This document shows positions 45,425 to 56,376 of a stretch of DNA of 64,000 nucleotides, piece after piece. This DNA comes from Branchiostoma floridae (Eukaryota > Chordata > Leptocardii > Amphioxiformes > Branchiostomatidae). The translations under genes were made by a program, and so were the position numbers. How positions within the stretch are numbered: position 1 is the stretch's first letter; each line of letters opens with the position of its first letter. The notes below the pieces were generated by a model. That model was not told the DNA's origin. It did not search any database and worked only from the letters and a program-made list of their open reading frames with translations. The stretch is from positions 4,893,352 through 4,957,351 of the forward strand of contig NC_049997.1 in NCBI RefSeq assembly GCF_000003815.2, read 5' to 3'.

Positions 45425-45558
45425 GCAAGAACCGAGAAGGTGGTGCAAGTAGAAGACAGAAGGAAAATGACCACTGTGGTTTTAGGTCGTGGTGAAGCGA
45501 CCACCGCAAAAACGAGAACATAAAACCACTGCGAAAGTTTCTGCATTTACAGTAACAG
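45425..45558. mobile_element. Partial CGCGAA-type MITE (terminus)
   Basis: 'aaaccactgcgaaagtttctgcatttacagt' is the reverse complement of the left terminus at 59361-59385. Confidence 0.55.
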
Positions 45559-45559
45559 T

Positions 45560-47111
45560 CTTGTCTCAACCATCCGGTTTGCCGAGTCTTCAGAGTCCTG
45601 TTAAGAAGGAAACAATAAAGAATACATGATTTAAATCCATTGTAAATTCTTCACAAAAGACTTTCCTCATTGCATTCTAAGTATCAAGAAAATTCAACGA
45701 AGAAGTTGTTATCATTACTTCTCATTGGCTGTTTTAACTGTATGCAACTGCTCTACTATTCTTAGTTTTTAGCTTACTTAGATATACTTAACACCGATAG
45801 TAAATATAGAAGCAAAGGATTGTTTTATGCCTGTGGATTAATGTGATAGAAAACACGACTAATCTTCGTTGGTATAAGGACTTTAGCTGGCCATGGAGAT
45901 CTGCCATCACTGAAAATGGGAAAGCCATTTCAATAATGGTCTTCTCTGTAGCCATACTACCAACAATAAGAAGATTCTTAGTGCTAATTTTTTACGATCA
46001 ATTTGTATCTTTATTCTTACAAATTCAGAGACCCATGCACATCCCTGTATAAAGTTCGTGCCTATCAGGAACTAGAGCAATGAACACCTACTCGGTAAGC
46101 ACACCAATATCAAATAGAAATGCTCCTCCCTGTTTCAGTGACGGCAGACCCCCGGTGGCCACAGGCAGTTTAAGGCCTGTGACACCTGTAGATTCTCAGT
46201 CGAGCAGTTATATGGCCATAACTTTTGATGTAACCATCTGTTTTCAACAATTTTTGGCCAGTTAACGTAATTTACCCATATTCAAAATATGATGACAAGA
46301 AAATTGTGGATCCTCAATATTTTGGGTTTAAAAAACCCTTTTTTGTTAAAAAATAGGGATGCTATTAAATGGGTCTGTGCCCACTATGAAATGATTGTCT
46401 AACTGAGTCATATTTTCTGGAGTAATAGATTATATCTCTGTGATATCTAATGTGACTGGGGATCTTGCTGCTTTACATCGGTAAGGCTCCGTTTTGGGGC
46501 AAAAACAGAATTTTTTGACAATATTTTGGTATTTTTCGTACAAATATCAATACAGCCACGGAAATCAAAGATATTGCAAGAAGGCCCGCTTGATTTCTGA
46601 AGGTCTAAGGCTTAATGAACCTAAATCTGCACAAAACTCGTAATAAAACTGGTGCCCTGATGTGGGCAGGGGCCGACGAAACACTAGTTACCCTACATGA
46701 ACTGCGCCCAAGTAAGACATGTTTGACTGTACGTAACATTAACCGATGGTAAAATATGAATGTTTAATGTCTGTATCTGTTAAATTGCTGTTGTATCAAT
46801 GCGAAATTTCGCAAGCAGTTAGCCTTATAAGACATCAGTCAACTGCCATACAATCATTTTGGGCTAGAAATATCGATTTATAGCATTATTTTGCTGTTTC
46901 CTTGAAGTATGAGCGCCTCGCTGTTTTCCCGCCACTCCACACCCCGGGAGGTCGGTATGCATGCTCGGACTGTACCACTTGCAGCTCTCGCGGGGGTGCC
47001 ATTTTGATAACTGCTTCTCGTATGCCGATATTCGATAATACTAGATCAATATCTTTAACATTCAACATTAATAAGTCTCAAGATAATGCTAGTTAATGTG
47101 GCCCGTGCATC
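45560..47111. other. No gene recognised
   Basis: AT-rich up to 46880, with short ORFs lacking signatures. 46912-47000 is GC-richer and leads to the second assembly gap. Confidence 0.4.
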
Positions 47112-47211
47112 NNNNNNNNNNNNNNNNNNNNNNNNNNNNNNNNNNNNNNNNNNNNNNNNNNNNNNNNNNNNNNNNNNNNNNNNNNNNNNNNNNNNNNNNN
47201 NNNNNNNNNNN
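47112..47211. other. Assembly gap (100 N)
   Basis: Exactly 100 N. Confidence 0.95.
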
Positions 47212-47479
47212 GGCGGCACCGCAAGATAATGTTGTCGAGCACCGGAGAACCGGAAGGAGCTCCTCAATTATCAAGGCTCAGTATACGGGGAGGCCCTAAG
47301 GCCCTTTATCGGCGCCCAATGAGGGACGAAGGGAGGTAAAGTCCTCCAAAGCCGGACCCCCCCATCCCCGCGGACAATAGTAAGCAAAGCCGCCCTGCGG
47401 GGTATAGCGGTATAACAGGGGGGTCAAACCGGCATGGGGGCCGGGAATCACTCCTAGATCCCTGGGGTTCAAATTTCCA

Positions 47480-47760
47480 TGTTCGAGGCACCGTAAGGTC
47501 TGCTTGGAGACTAAACTCCTTATGCAACTCCCTGACCAGCTAAACTCCTTTAGCTTCCAAGCAGGCCCTACGGTGCCTAAGAGAAAGTATCAAAGCTGGC
47601 CAAGGATCTAGGAGTATAGCCGGCACCGATGCCCGTTTGACTCCCTTTGGCCGGCTATACTCCTTGGCCAGCTTTGATACTATTTCTAAGGCACTGTAGG
47701 GTCTGCTTGGAGACTTAACTCCTTTTGTCACTCCTTGGCCAGATAAACTCCTTATGCCAC
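47480..47760. repeat. Nested palindromes of ccggctatactccttggcca type
   Basis: 'agtatcaaagctggccaagg…aggagtatagccgg' (47586-47622) is mirrored by 'ccggctatactccttggcca…gctttgatact' (47651-47683). It is flanked by direct copies of 'gtctgcttggagact.aactcctt'. Its style resembles the palindrome at 64-269. Confidence 0.75.
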
Positions 47761-47782
47761 CTGTATACCTGAAGATTAAACA

Positions 47783-48228
47783 TTACGACTCACCTTCAGG
47801 TGTCCGTTGACAGATGAAGTATCTTGTCTTGCCACAGTCTGCATCGTTCCAGTTGCTGTTCCTCCACCCGGTCCTGAAAAACTCCACACAATCTTCGTTA
47901 CCCAAGGGTGTGCCCCACCAATTCTTACCCCCATTGTTTGGCTCGATCGGTGACCAATATTTGTAGGACCCCAGAGAGGTACCATCTGGCCATTTCCAGC
48001 TACCCTCCCTTGCTCTATCATTCAACCCAAACCAGAACCCCCATGAGCTGCTTGCAGCATCTTTCAGGCTGATGAGGAAGCTGTTGATGCTGCTGTCTTT
48101 TGCCATTGCCAGCATCCCGCCCGGTCCTTGGGTGCGGCAGTAGGCATCGGCATCAGACCAGGTCTTGAAGCTGCTGAATGCTTTGTAGCACGTCCTACTC
48201 TTCAGCTGATAGCCGGAGGGGCAGCTTC
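47783..48228 (-). CDS. Lectin-like gene exon 8: C-type lectin domain
   Basis: Acceptor TTCTTCAG|GAAGC. The six cysteines of a long-form CTLD (C247, C258, C275, C358, C376, C384), the WFGL core (310-313), EPN (340-342), NEDC (355-358) and WND (371-373) are all visible. Stop TAA is at 47783-47785. A donor-like GGTGAG lies at 47794, so a short further exon is possible. The ATG-started longer frame to 48328 reads intron. Confidence 0.9.
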
Positions 48229-51200
48229 CTGAAGAATAAAATTCAAGATGTTTGTTTGTTTGTTTCATTAAACCTAGTAGGTAACATCGACCGATGATGA
48301 TGAGTAGGTATTCTACATTATGTAACATTTAAACCTATGCTGGCGCTTTTCAGTGAATTTTCAAATGGAAAGCACCCCGTAATGTAGCCATGAATACAAC
48401 TAAGCTAGTTTAAAATACACAAGTGTTTTTAAACATAAGTCCACGTTGTTACATGGATGATATCCGCACGTGCATTAATTTTCGGCCATTTGAAAAGAAA
48501 GTGTGCAGCCATGCGGTAAATCGTACAAAGCAGCTGAAAAATGAGCAAATATATGCCGTAAATGTTTAAAAAAATATGATAATGTTATATATGGCCAACG
48601 TCAGTCTCAAGTTCAACTTCAAAATTGAAGATCCTTCTGTTCAGTATCCAATACTCATTTGTTTTACATTCCTGACCACTTAGATTTCACAGGATGCAAC
48701 TTGTTTTCTTTGTAGAGTTTATTATTTGCATGCCCGCATCAATTTTGGTTGGCATCATTGCCGCGTGGCGCATTGGTACACCCGATCCCTCGATCTCGGA
48801 AGTTAAGCAACGCGCGGTCCGGATAGTGCTTGGATGGGGGACCAACCAAGAACGTCCGGATTGCTGTAGCCTCACGAAATTTCCCACGAAATCGTCTTCC
48901 GGGAGGGACGTAAAACGGGGGTCCCGTGCTCGAGGAGGTGCCTCGACCACGTTAAATAGCCTCATTACTCATACTTTGGGTACCTACTGGCTGGCAAAAT
49001 ACACCAGATGATTATTAAAACTTACCATAGCGAAAGTACTTCTCCAGGTTTGGTTCCAAACTCTTCAGTTTCTGTTGCGCCTCTTGTGCCTTGGCTTGAA
49101 TCTCACTTGTGCGTCCCTTGATTCGCAGAGCAGTGATCCAGACAGCATACCCGCCTCCAATCAGCGCGTAGACCTGTGTGACTTTCCGTGGCATCTGTAA
49201 GTACACATTGACATTCATTATTACTGCTAGTACTACTACTACTACTGCTACTACTGTTACCTCTGCTACTACATCTACTACTACTACTACTACTACTAGT
49301 ATTACCACTGCTACTGCTTCTACTACTACTACTTCCACTACTACTACTACTACTGTTACCACTTCTACTACTATTACTACTACTACTACTACTACTACTT
49401 CCACTATTTTCACTACTTCTACTATTACTGCTACTACTGTTACCACTGCTTCTACTTCTACTTCTACTACTTCCATTACATCTACTACTACTACTAGTAC
49501 TACTACTACTACTGCTGATGTCGTTGGGGACCGGGCGTTAGGAGGATGGAATAGTCTTAACAGGTTGGTAGGTCCTTGAATAAACTGTAGGACTTTACAC
49601 AACCAATTCTCACGACGTTTTGGTGACCGTCTGCCCCCTTCTTCAGGGAAATTCTGATTGGTACTTTACGTTTTGTGAACTGTGAGCAGCGACACTTGCT
49701 GTCCTACAGTACAATGTGAACCAGTCAGAATGAGGCCCTGAACGAAACGTCGGTGAGAATAAAGCATTGGTCTCTTTATTCGCTATCATGATTTTCTCAA
49801 GCAAGGAGAGCGCACTTGGGTGGTTGTATGTTCTCAGCAAGAAACCGTTAGTTTGGCCACAGAAAGTCAATTTCATGGATGACATCCTCTGTAGACTACA
49901 ATTTCAGTCGGAAAGGGTGAAAAAAGATGGGCAAGGGAAACAAGATGGCTAAATTTCAAAAGTAGACATCACAATCGTTATAACAACAATTAAAGTGACA
50001 ACAGGGCTCGAAATTCATTTTTGGGATTAGGTGCACTGGTGCACTCAGCTTAGAATTTTTTTGGGTGCACCACTTAAATTTAGGTAATAACCTAATAATA
50101 AAACTTACTTACAAGCTATCAAATTCTTAAACAAGTACCATGACAGACATTTTTTATTATCTTTCTAACACTTAGATGTCAAGAATATGATGTAGACTAG
50201 TATACTTTGATATCTTTACATACATAAACCTAAGAAAATAATTGAGTGCACAGCTGCAATTTTGGGTGCACCTGGGTGCACATGCACCCAGTATTTCAAG
50301 CCGTGGACAGCATATGTTATTACTTTGAGCCAACAAGCATTCTTAACATTATACAAAATTAATCATGCTTCGAGACTGGCTGGCGGCAGGTACTCCTGAA
50401 ATGATACAAACCTAAATGGAAAATTACTGGAATTGAATGGAAATGATTTTACAGTTATTTGTACAAAGAAGCATAGCGTTCAAACGTTGTAAACAAAATT
50501 GAAGAGTGCAAAAAGGATGATCACAAAAGGAGTCCTGGATTCTGTAGCTGGCATCGTTTCAATTAATCATGACCACATTTTACGCCACTAACCGTTTATG
50601 ATAGTGATGTATGTATAATTAGGCCATAGCAAGTAAATTTTATGGATGACATCCTCTGCAGACTGCAAAAATAGTGCGATAGGGCGAAAAAAAACAAGAT
50701 GGGTGAAAAAACAAAACAAGATAGCTACAGTTCATAAATAGGCACCATAAAGTTGTGATGTATGTTGTAACAAGAATAAAAGGGACAAAACATGGTATCA
50801 GCGCCAACAAGGCACTCATTCCTGTATCTCAGTCACGTACTGGTGTGGTAAAAGTGACACTAGTGTGGTATCACCAACAAAGTTGGTACCACACTCATGG
50901 CTTCCATATTGGTCTCACTTTTACAACTATCCAATAAGTTTCATTTCTACAACTACAGTCCTGCATACCTCACAAGTGTCACTTCTGCAAGTACAATCAT
51001 TAGGCTACAACACAACATATTTGCTCATTTTTGTACTTTATCGTCATGTTGACCATCCCTGCAGAACTTTTTTTTTTTAAATCAGGCGAAAATTAATGCG
51101 CGCGCTGATGCCATCCACAAAATTTACTTGCTGTGGCCTTACCTGATGGTTTTGACAACCTTTCTTCTTCGTAAGTCCCTTGTCATCTATCCCACGGTTG

Positions 51201-54200
51201 AGGGGCTTTTCTTCTTCTGCGAAAAGAGGATCATCAGCTTCATCTTCCAGTCCCCTGACGTCGATAGTATTTTCTTCTTCTGTAAAAAAGAAAAGGGATT
51301 CTTTGTATTTCAAAGTTCAAGTCTGTACAGAGACTAGTACGGAACAGCTGTCATAATCTGGAGTTTGCAAAAGCATGGTAACATGCTCGTTTACAAATTG
51401 TTTTCTTTGTGCCTCTATCTCACTGAGCAGAGTATGTTCACTGTGAAAATTTTGCACTTTTTGCAACGCAGCCAAGTCTATATGTCCACTATTAGATAGG
51501 ATGTCTGCATGCATGCTGCATGCTGCGACGAAGCAATGGATCGCTTGAGGGCGCTTTTTCTTCCGTCAGCCGATTCAAGCCATCTATCAATCTAAACGGC
51601 ATCCGAGAAGTTGTGATGTTTATTTCGACTGATGAAATACTGTGGCTATTAGTTGTCTTGCAGCAAAAGAGAAGGAAGAAAAATTCTGGCGTTGCCATAG
51701 CAGCACAGCTTACGCTCAGAAGGGGGAGGGGGGCATAGTCTCCAAGCAGACGTTGATAGGGAAAATCGTGACCTTTTCCTTATGTGTCCAGTCATTCAAT
51801 ACCTTCTCCCATCATTTCATTCTCACAATTATTTCAGGCTGTGTTGCCAGCTTTTTAAAAAGCATTTCTTGTTTTGCTAATTACGGTCACACTAAAACGC
51901 GGCACACTTGCGTTTTATGTCCGGCGGCATGGTACGTGACAACTACAAGGTGAAAAAAGACTGCGCCAGGATTTTACCTTCTGTACTTCTGCAGTTCCAC
52001 AGCAAGCTGCTAGGAGGCCCAAACACACACCATCACTTTCTTACATTACAAGTTACCTGTCACTAAGAAAGACTGTAGAACGTTCTTCAGGTCAAAAGAT
52101 ATGAGAGATGCAGTTCCAAGGTTACGTATCAGGTCTTCCCAACACCTACCCTCATTATACCAAATATATGTATCATTGTATCAAGTATCATCCGTCCAGA
52201 GGTTTTTGAACTATGCTGAACACAAGAATCCGAAAACATAAACACAGACACACTACTGACACACCCAAAACTAGTGGTGCGTACTTAAACTCATATTCAG
52301 GTTCAGGTCCGGATTCATGTTCCCTCTCAGCAGTTCAGTTTCAGGCCCGGACTTTAAGTCCGGACCTGAACCCATCATTACTTATTTTGTGTGCTAGAAA
52401 AGGTACATATAAAATTGCATGTAAGCATGAATTGACATGCAATGTGAAAAATACATGCACATTATGTACAACCAGTGTAAACACAAAAAGTCAGTAATAA
52501 ACACGAATTTTTTTTTTCCAGTGCAAATTTCACTATCTACATGGAAGGTTTTAGATGGTTTAGAACAAAAAAGAGAATATAATTGAGAGATAGCTTTTCG
52601 CAAGTCCGGACTTGGTTCCCGACATTTAGTTTTTTTTTGGATTTGGACCTAAACCTTTTTACAAGTCCAATTCAGTCCCGGCTTTTAGGTACACACCACT
52701 ACCCAGAACTACATTTCCTTTTTTCATGGAGATGAACTTCACCTGTTGAGAAGCCATCCGGACAGCTCCAGAGGTCATCGGAGTCACGGACAGCCTTAGT
52801 ACCGGGACGGCAGTCCACATGGTAGCAGAAACGGTCCTGGCCTTGGCAGTAACAGTTCTTATACTCAAGCGTGCCCCATTGGTCGCCATCCTAAAAAAGG
52901 AATTCGTAAGAGTTGAAATTTAGCATTTTCCCAGAACTATCGTAGAGGGGAATTCATAATCACCAAGCACAGTAGGGGCATCTTCTCTGGATAGTTTTAA
53001 AGAACGCTTGCAGATAGATGTGCAAAAGTTAGGTGTAACGGTTAGTTCAGTGATATAGACAGCTGCTGCCGCGCCGCGTGCCTGCGAAGCTGGTGTGTTA
53101 CGCCGAAGGGCGGTTATGTCGGCTATACAGATACAGATACGGGTTCTTTAGGCCATGTTGATTTGACTATATGGATGACAACATTTTATTGACTTAACAG
53201 ATTGTCAAACTGTAGTATTCTAAGGAAATGTGTTTGTATATTGCAACCACGTGATTGCAACTGTAACTGAAAACGCTTAATAAAATGGCACGTAGGCAGT
53301 GCACCAAGAAATGTGTGGTGTTTTAATGATCTTAATGTATGTGGCTAAGTATTTCAAGTCAGATGTGTTCTACTACATATTTTACATGTACCTCATGGTC
53401 TTCACAGCCTTTCGTCTGGGTCATTCCGTCGTCTGGCTCTTCAGGAACAAGATCTTTTTCTTCTACAAGAGAAGATATGTCAAGTTTTATATCAATCCAA
53501 TCTCATTTGAACACCAAAATGTAAAAAAAAGAATATTCTTTCAAATAAACATGTCAAAGTTGAATTTCTTCAATAATCTACTGAAATAATCTTTTAGTTC
53601 ATGAAAATTTTAATCTTGATACTTTTAATTGAAATTAAAATTCCATTACCAATAGCTGAGAGTTACCTGCTAGTGATTGTAGATCACGAATCAAGTCCAC
53701 AACTCTCTTGGAAGCTCCTTGCTGCGTCTGTTTGCTGTCTGCACGTTGAGAACAACAATTGAAAAAAAAATGTTAATATTCTAAGAGTTGCTGTACATGT
53801 ATATTGCTAGTGTGAAAGAAAGAAGGCGTACAAACATTGGATCCGCCAGCATCGACGATGTTGACTCGCCCTTGCAGAATTAAGCAGTGACGACGATTTA
53901 CAATGATGATAATAAATATTGTTTATTGTTTATTGTCCATTTACCAGTTTTAAAGTCCTTCCATAGCAAAGGTTGCTTTCCCCGGCCTGCCTAATTATGG
54001 GACCCTCTCAATGACAACTGTTTGCCACCTGTATGCAATCACTCTTCAAAACCAATGTTCACTGCTAGGTTCTAGTTCAATACTTTTCAACCAGTCTACT
54101 ATTCAGTTCACTGACAAAGACTTGGTCAAATGACCTTGCAATTGCAATTACAAACCCATTAAAAACAACATCATCATCATCGCGGGCTGCTTGCCCGGAC

Positions 54201-55272
54201 CAAGTCCACCCTCTCCTTCCAGACATCTCTGCCCCCCCCCATAGCGTTCTTTAGGTCCTCAACCCGCAACCCCACATCGCGAGCAAGTTGGTCTATGTAT
54301 GTTTGTCGAGATCGCCCTGCATGTGTAAACCCGTGTGCTGGCTTCCACAGTATGAGTTCACTAGGTTGCTCTGCTTTGTTCCTAAAACAATGACCGGCAA
54401 ATCTGGTCCTACGCTCCCTGATGATGGTTGATATGGCAGGAATATTGCCATACAACTGTTCTTTGGTAGGATGTTGTTTCCATGACTTGTTAAGCACGGC
54501 CCTCAGCATACGTGTGTAAGTACCATCGAGCTTGCTTTCTAGCTTCATATCAAGAATCAATAAATAATACATCACCTGCCAGCATCTGGAGAAGACTAAC
54601 ATCTCCGGATGCATTCTCGGCATCATCTTCCTGTTCCTCGTCACTGTCAGCTATAAAACGTATTTATGTGAACGATAATGAATGGTGAGTTTTATGTAAA
54701 TCAATTAACATAATCAAAATTAAAGATAAAGGACAGAATCATTTGTTAATTGCAATGAGAACAGGTTTATATAAAACCTGTAGCTCATTGCAATTAAAAT
54801 CAAAATACATGATATGTTTAGTCGATAATGACAATGAGTGATAAGTTGATATAATCAAATTACATGATAAGTTAATATGATATTGACAATCTATAACATT
54901 TTTCATATCATACAATATAATTTGATATCATTAGAATACTTTATACATGTATTTTTGTTGATGAATACAAGAAGTAGAGTTTTGATATAATTGAAGTTAC
55001 ATGACAGGTTCTTCTTATATGGTTTAAGTTACGGCATAAGTTATATGATTATATTGTCTTTGTACTTTTGCTCTTGGTAACATGAGGAATATTTGTAGTT
55101 TAAACATAGTCATTGTCAAAATTTTCTTCCTTCGGTCATGTATCTACAGTCCATCATGGAAGTATACATGTATGTATTATAGTATTTTTCCAATGTATGT
55201 AGGTTATGTACCTGAACTGCTAGCAGAAAGAAGAAGCGTGCATCCAAGGTAGATCACGCAGAGAACCTTCAT
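47783..55272 (-). CDS. Secreted C-type lectin-like protein with acidic linkers and six-Cys module (eight exons, 392 aa)
   Basis: Exons on the minus strand: 55272-55212, 54650-54576, 53738-53667, 53462-53392, 52890-52743, 51279-51143, 49194-49026, 48228-47783. All have AG/GT boundaries, successive phases 1,1,1,0,1,0,1 fit, and the lengths total 1179 bp = 393 codons with TAA. Layout: signal peptide (1-20), acidic and coiled linkers (21-93), six-cysteine module (~88-140), second acidic linker ending KGCxxH (143-188), hydrophobic plus helical segment (189-244), C-type lectin domain (247-386). Ca-dependent sugar binding is suggested by EPN (340-342) and WND (371-373), a mannose-type signature by family knowledge. 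It is likely secreted or surface-associated; an immune or matrix role is only a guess. Alternatively exon 7, which begins with ATG, starts a separate type II lectin gene. Confidence 0.7.
48778..49017 (+). mobile_element. 5S rRNA-derived SINE, copy 2
   Basis: 240 bp, differing from copy 1 at only a handful of positions (e.g. aagaacg/aaggacg, gaaatttcccacg/gaagttttccacg). It lies antisense in intron 7 of the lectin-like gene. Confidence 0.88.
49026..49194 (-). CDS. Lectin-like gene exon 7: hydrophobic segment and helix
   Basis: 169 bp, acceptor ACTTACAG|ATGCC, donor CTATG|GTAAGT, phase 0 to 1. Reads MPRKVTQVYALIGGGYAVWI then TALRIKGRTSEIQAKAQEAQ, QKLKSLEPNLEKYFRY. The hydrophobic stretch (VYALIGGGYAVWITAL) could be a membrane anchor if this ATG is a start codon; the rest is probably coiled coil. 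A SINE begins nine bases into the following intron. Confidence 0.65.
49215..49515. repeat. (ACT)n trinucleotide microsatellite, imperfect
   Basis: About 300 bases of TAC/ACT repeats with C-to-T variants. It gives long Thr/Ser (plus) and Val (minus) frames that are not genes. Its edge is about 20 bases from the exon 7 acceptor. Confidence 0.92.
49560..51140. other. Intron of lectin-like gene
   Basis: Related blocks at 49856-49960 and 50623-50710 share 'atggatgacatcctctg.agact'. An inverted relative lies at 51085-51140, beside the exon 6 donor. A retroelement-like 'cgaaacgtcggtgagaataaag' occurs at 49740-49765. No second six-Cys exon was found here. Confidence 0.45.
51143..51279 (-). CDS. Lectin-like gene exon 6: long acidic linker ending KGCQNHQ
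   Basis: 137 bp, acceptor TTTTACAG|AAGAAG with a long pyrimidine tract, donor CATCAG|GTAAGG, phase 1 to 0. It is rich in Glu/Asp, then basic (KGLTKKKGC). Confidence 0.7.
51960..52250 (-). repeat. Dispersed repeat (same family as 1720-2450), inverted
   Basis: The reverse complement contains 'gggcctcctagcagcttgct…gaactgcag'. Confidence 0.5.
52272..52701. mobile_element. hAT-like MITE with 8-bp target duplication
   Basis: Ends TAGTGGTGCGTACTTAAA… / reverse complement TAGTGGTGTGTACCTAAA…. Flanking 8-mers are cccaaaac (52264-52271) and cccagaac (52702-52709), 7/8 identical. The interior carries self-complementary 'aggtccgga/tccggacct' blocks. It lies in intron 5 of the lectin-like gene. Confidence 0.7.
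52743..52890 (-). CDS. Lectin-like gene exon 5: six-cysteine module
   Basis: 148 bp, acceptor TTTTTAG|GATGGC, donor CAACAG|GTGAAG, phase 0 to 1. Reads DGDQWGTLEYKNCYCQGQDR then FCYHVDCRPG, TKAVRDSDDL, WSCPDGFST. Five cysteines plus the one in KGC of exon 4 make six. No known domain was recognised. The overlapping ATG-started frame (52659-52889) is a shadow. Confidence 0.7.
53392..53462 (-). CDS. Lectin-like gene exon 4: acidic linker ending KGCEDHE
   Basis: 71 bp, acceptor TTGTAG|AAGAAAAAG, donor CATGAG|GTACAT, phase 1 to 0. It resembles exon 6 in phase and in its KGC-x-x-H end, so the two exons may be duplicates. Confidence 0.65.
53667..53738 (-). CDS. Lectin-like gene exon 3: helical linker
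   Basis: 72 bp, acceptor CGTGCAG|ACAGC, donor AGCAG|GTAACT, phase 1 to 1. Reads SKQTQQGASKRVVDLIRDLQ then SLA, probably helical. Confidence 0.65.
54177..54565 (-). mobile_element. LINE ORF2 C-terminal fragment (RTE-like)
   Basis: The minus frame KLDGTYTRMLRAVLNKSWKQ … LYGNIPAISTIIRERRTRFA, GHCFRNK … SELILWKPAHG … is the conserved C-terminus of RTE-like non-LTR elements. It is intact for ~120 codons. It lies in intron 2 of the lectin-like gene, directly after the exon 2 donor. The 155-codon ORF mixes exon 2 in another frame with the fragment. Confidence 0.7.
54576..54650 (-). CDS. Lectin-like gene exon 2: acidic linker
   Basis: 75 bp, acceptor TTTTATAG|CTGAC, donor GGCAG|GTGATG, phase 1 to 1. 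Reads DSDEEQEDDAENASGDVSLL then QMLA. Confidence 0.65.
54751..54791. repeat. Short perfect hairpin
   Basis: 'gcaatgagaacaggttttat'-type arms: gcaatgag…acaggtttatataaaacctgt…ctcattgc, with ~17-base arms. Confidence 0.7.
55212..55272 (-). CDS. Lectin-like gene exon 1: signal peptide
   Basis: MKVLCVIYLGCTLLLSASSS then donor TCAG|GTACAT, phase 1. It has a short basic n-region, hydrophobic core and small residues at the end, typical of a cleavable signal. 'tttttctttctag' immediately upstream (minus) suggests a 5' UTR intron. Confidence 0.72.
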
Positions 55273-55776
55273 GACGGGTTGTCTTCCTTCTAGAAAGAAA
55301 AAGATCACCAAGATTGTTCTTTATCTTTAAAATGTTTTTGTCATCAAAACTGTACACTGTTTTGCAAACCTACATGAATGCATCGTTGTCCAATATTCTA
55401 TGGTGATGGCAGCTACAAAACGTGACAAAGTGTAGTGTTAAGCGCACACAATACTAGAATATAGTACATGTACATCGAATCATAGTCTGAAACATTTAAT
55501 ACGATAGTAGTCTGAAACATTTAATACGATAGTACGATGCATTTTCTAATTCTAAAGCGTACAAACTTATAATAGATATGGAATACTATACTATATCAAA
55601 AGCCGCGCCCGGAGGCAGTGATATCGTTCGGAATTTACTCGTCCGCTCGGCAATCTTCGGGTGTCTGGTATCTTTTTTTATATTTAAATCTTCGAACCGC
55701 GCCTTTACATACGTACAGCGCAACCGGATCTTACAGCGCAAACTTGTCGAGCAGGGCAACCTTAGCTAGGTGGGTT

Positions 55777-56069
55777 CACCGACTTTAAGGTTGGTTCACC
55801 TGCATATATTTTCAAGTGCGTATGAGGTCCGTAGACCATTCTTAACCTCTACCAGGCTCCACATGCCACAGGAAAAATAGCAGAAATTGGACAAACATAG
55901 ACAGACAACATGCCAAACCGAGGAGTATGGTTTGCGACAAGCTAACACGTTTGGCATATCGTCTGTTTATATTTTCCAACTTCCTGCCAAGCCTGATAGA
56001 GGATAAGACTACCATACGGACCTCATACGTACTTGAAAATATACGCAGGTGAACCAACCTTAAAGTCGG
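55777..56069. mobile_element. MITE with ~55-bp TIRs (CCGACTTTAAGGTTGGTTCACC)
   Basis: 'ccgactttaaggttggttca…gtatgaggtccgta' at the left matches the reverse complement of 56012-56069. The ~290-bp element has a second inner symmetry (ccaggctcc…/…ccaagcctgatag). No target duplication is seen. Confidence 0.75.
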
Positions 56070-56227
56070 CGTCGCATTTCAAGCAAACGCCCGCCGAATT
56101 GGTATGTCGGCGAAAGCTCACCAAATTTTGAAATCTCCCGAGCGTCGGCTGTATTGTTTTTGCTAAAAATTCTGCCTGTCACAAACTGGACCGGGATCGA
56201 GCGACGTCTGTCCCCCATACATATATA

Positions 56228-56372
56228 TAGAATACAACACGGTGTATTCCGTATCACCCGAGGTATCAGCCCGACCGCGGGTCGGATCGCCTGACGGCCG
56301 AAGGCCGGAGGATGATCCGACCCGCGGGAGGGCTGGGACCGAGGGTGATGCGGAATACACCGTGTTGTATTT
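56228..56372. repeat. Palindrome with GC-rich centre
   Basis: 'aatacaacacggtgtattcc' and 'ggaatacaccgtgttgtatt' enclose '…ccgcgggtcggatcgcctga' and 'ggatgatccgacccgcggg'. Total is about 145 bases. Confidence 0.8.
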
Positions 56373-56376
56373 TATT

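Noticed and set aside
48778..48850. Possible functional 5S rRNA gene
   Set aside because: First ~25 nt of 5S and its 3' half are missing; it is a SINE head.
49015..49602. 195-codon Val-rich minus ORF and 133-codon Thr-rich plus ORF
   Set aside because: They are translations of the (ACT)n microsatellite; only the last ~56 codons of the minus ORF are exon 7.
52659..52889. 76-codon minus ORF starting ATG
   Set aside because: Shadow frame of the six-cysteine exon, which fits neighbouring splice phases in another frame.
54177..54644. 155-codon ORF as a single gene
   Set aside because: It joins a LINE C-terminus with lectin exon 2 read in the wrong frame.
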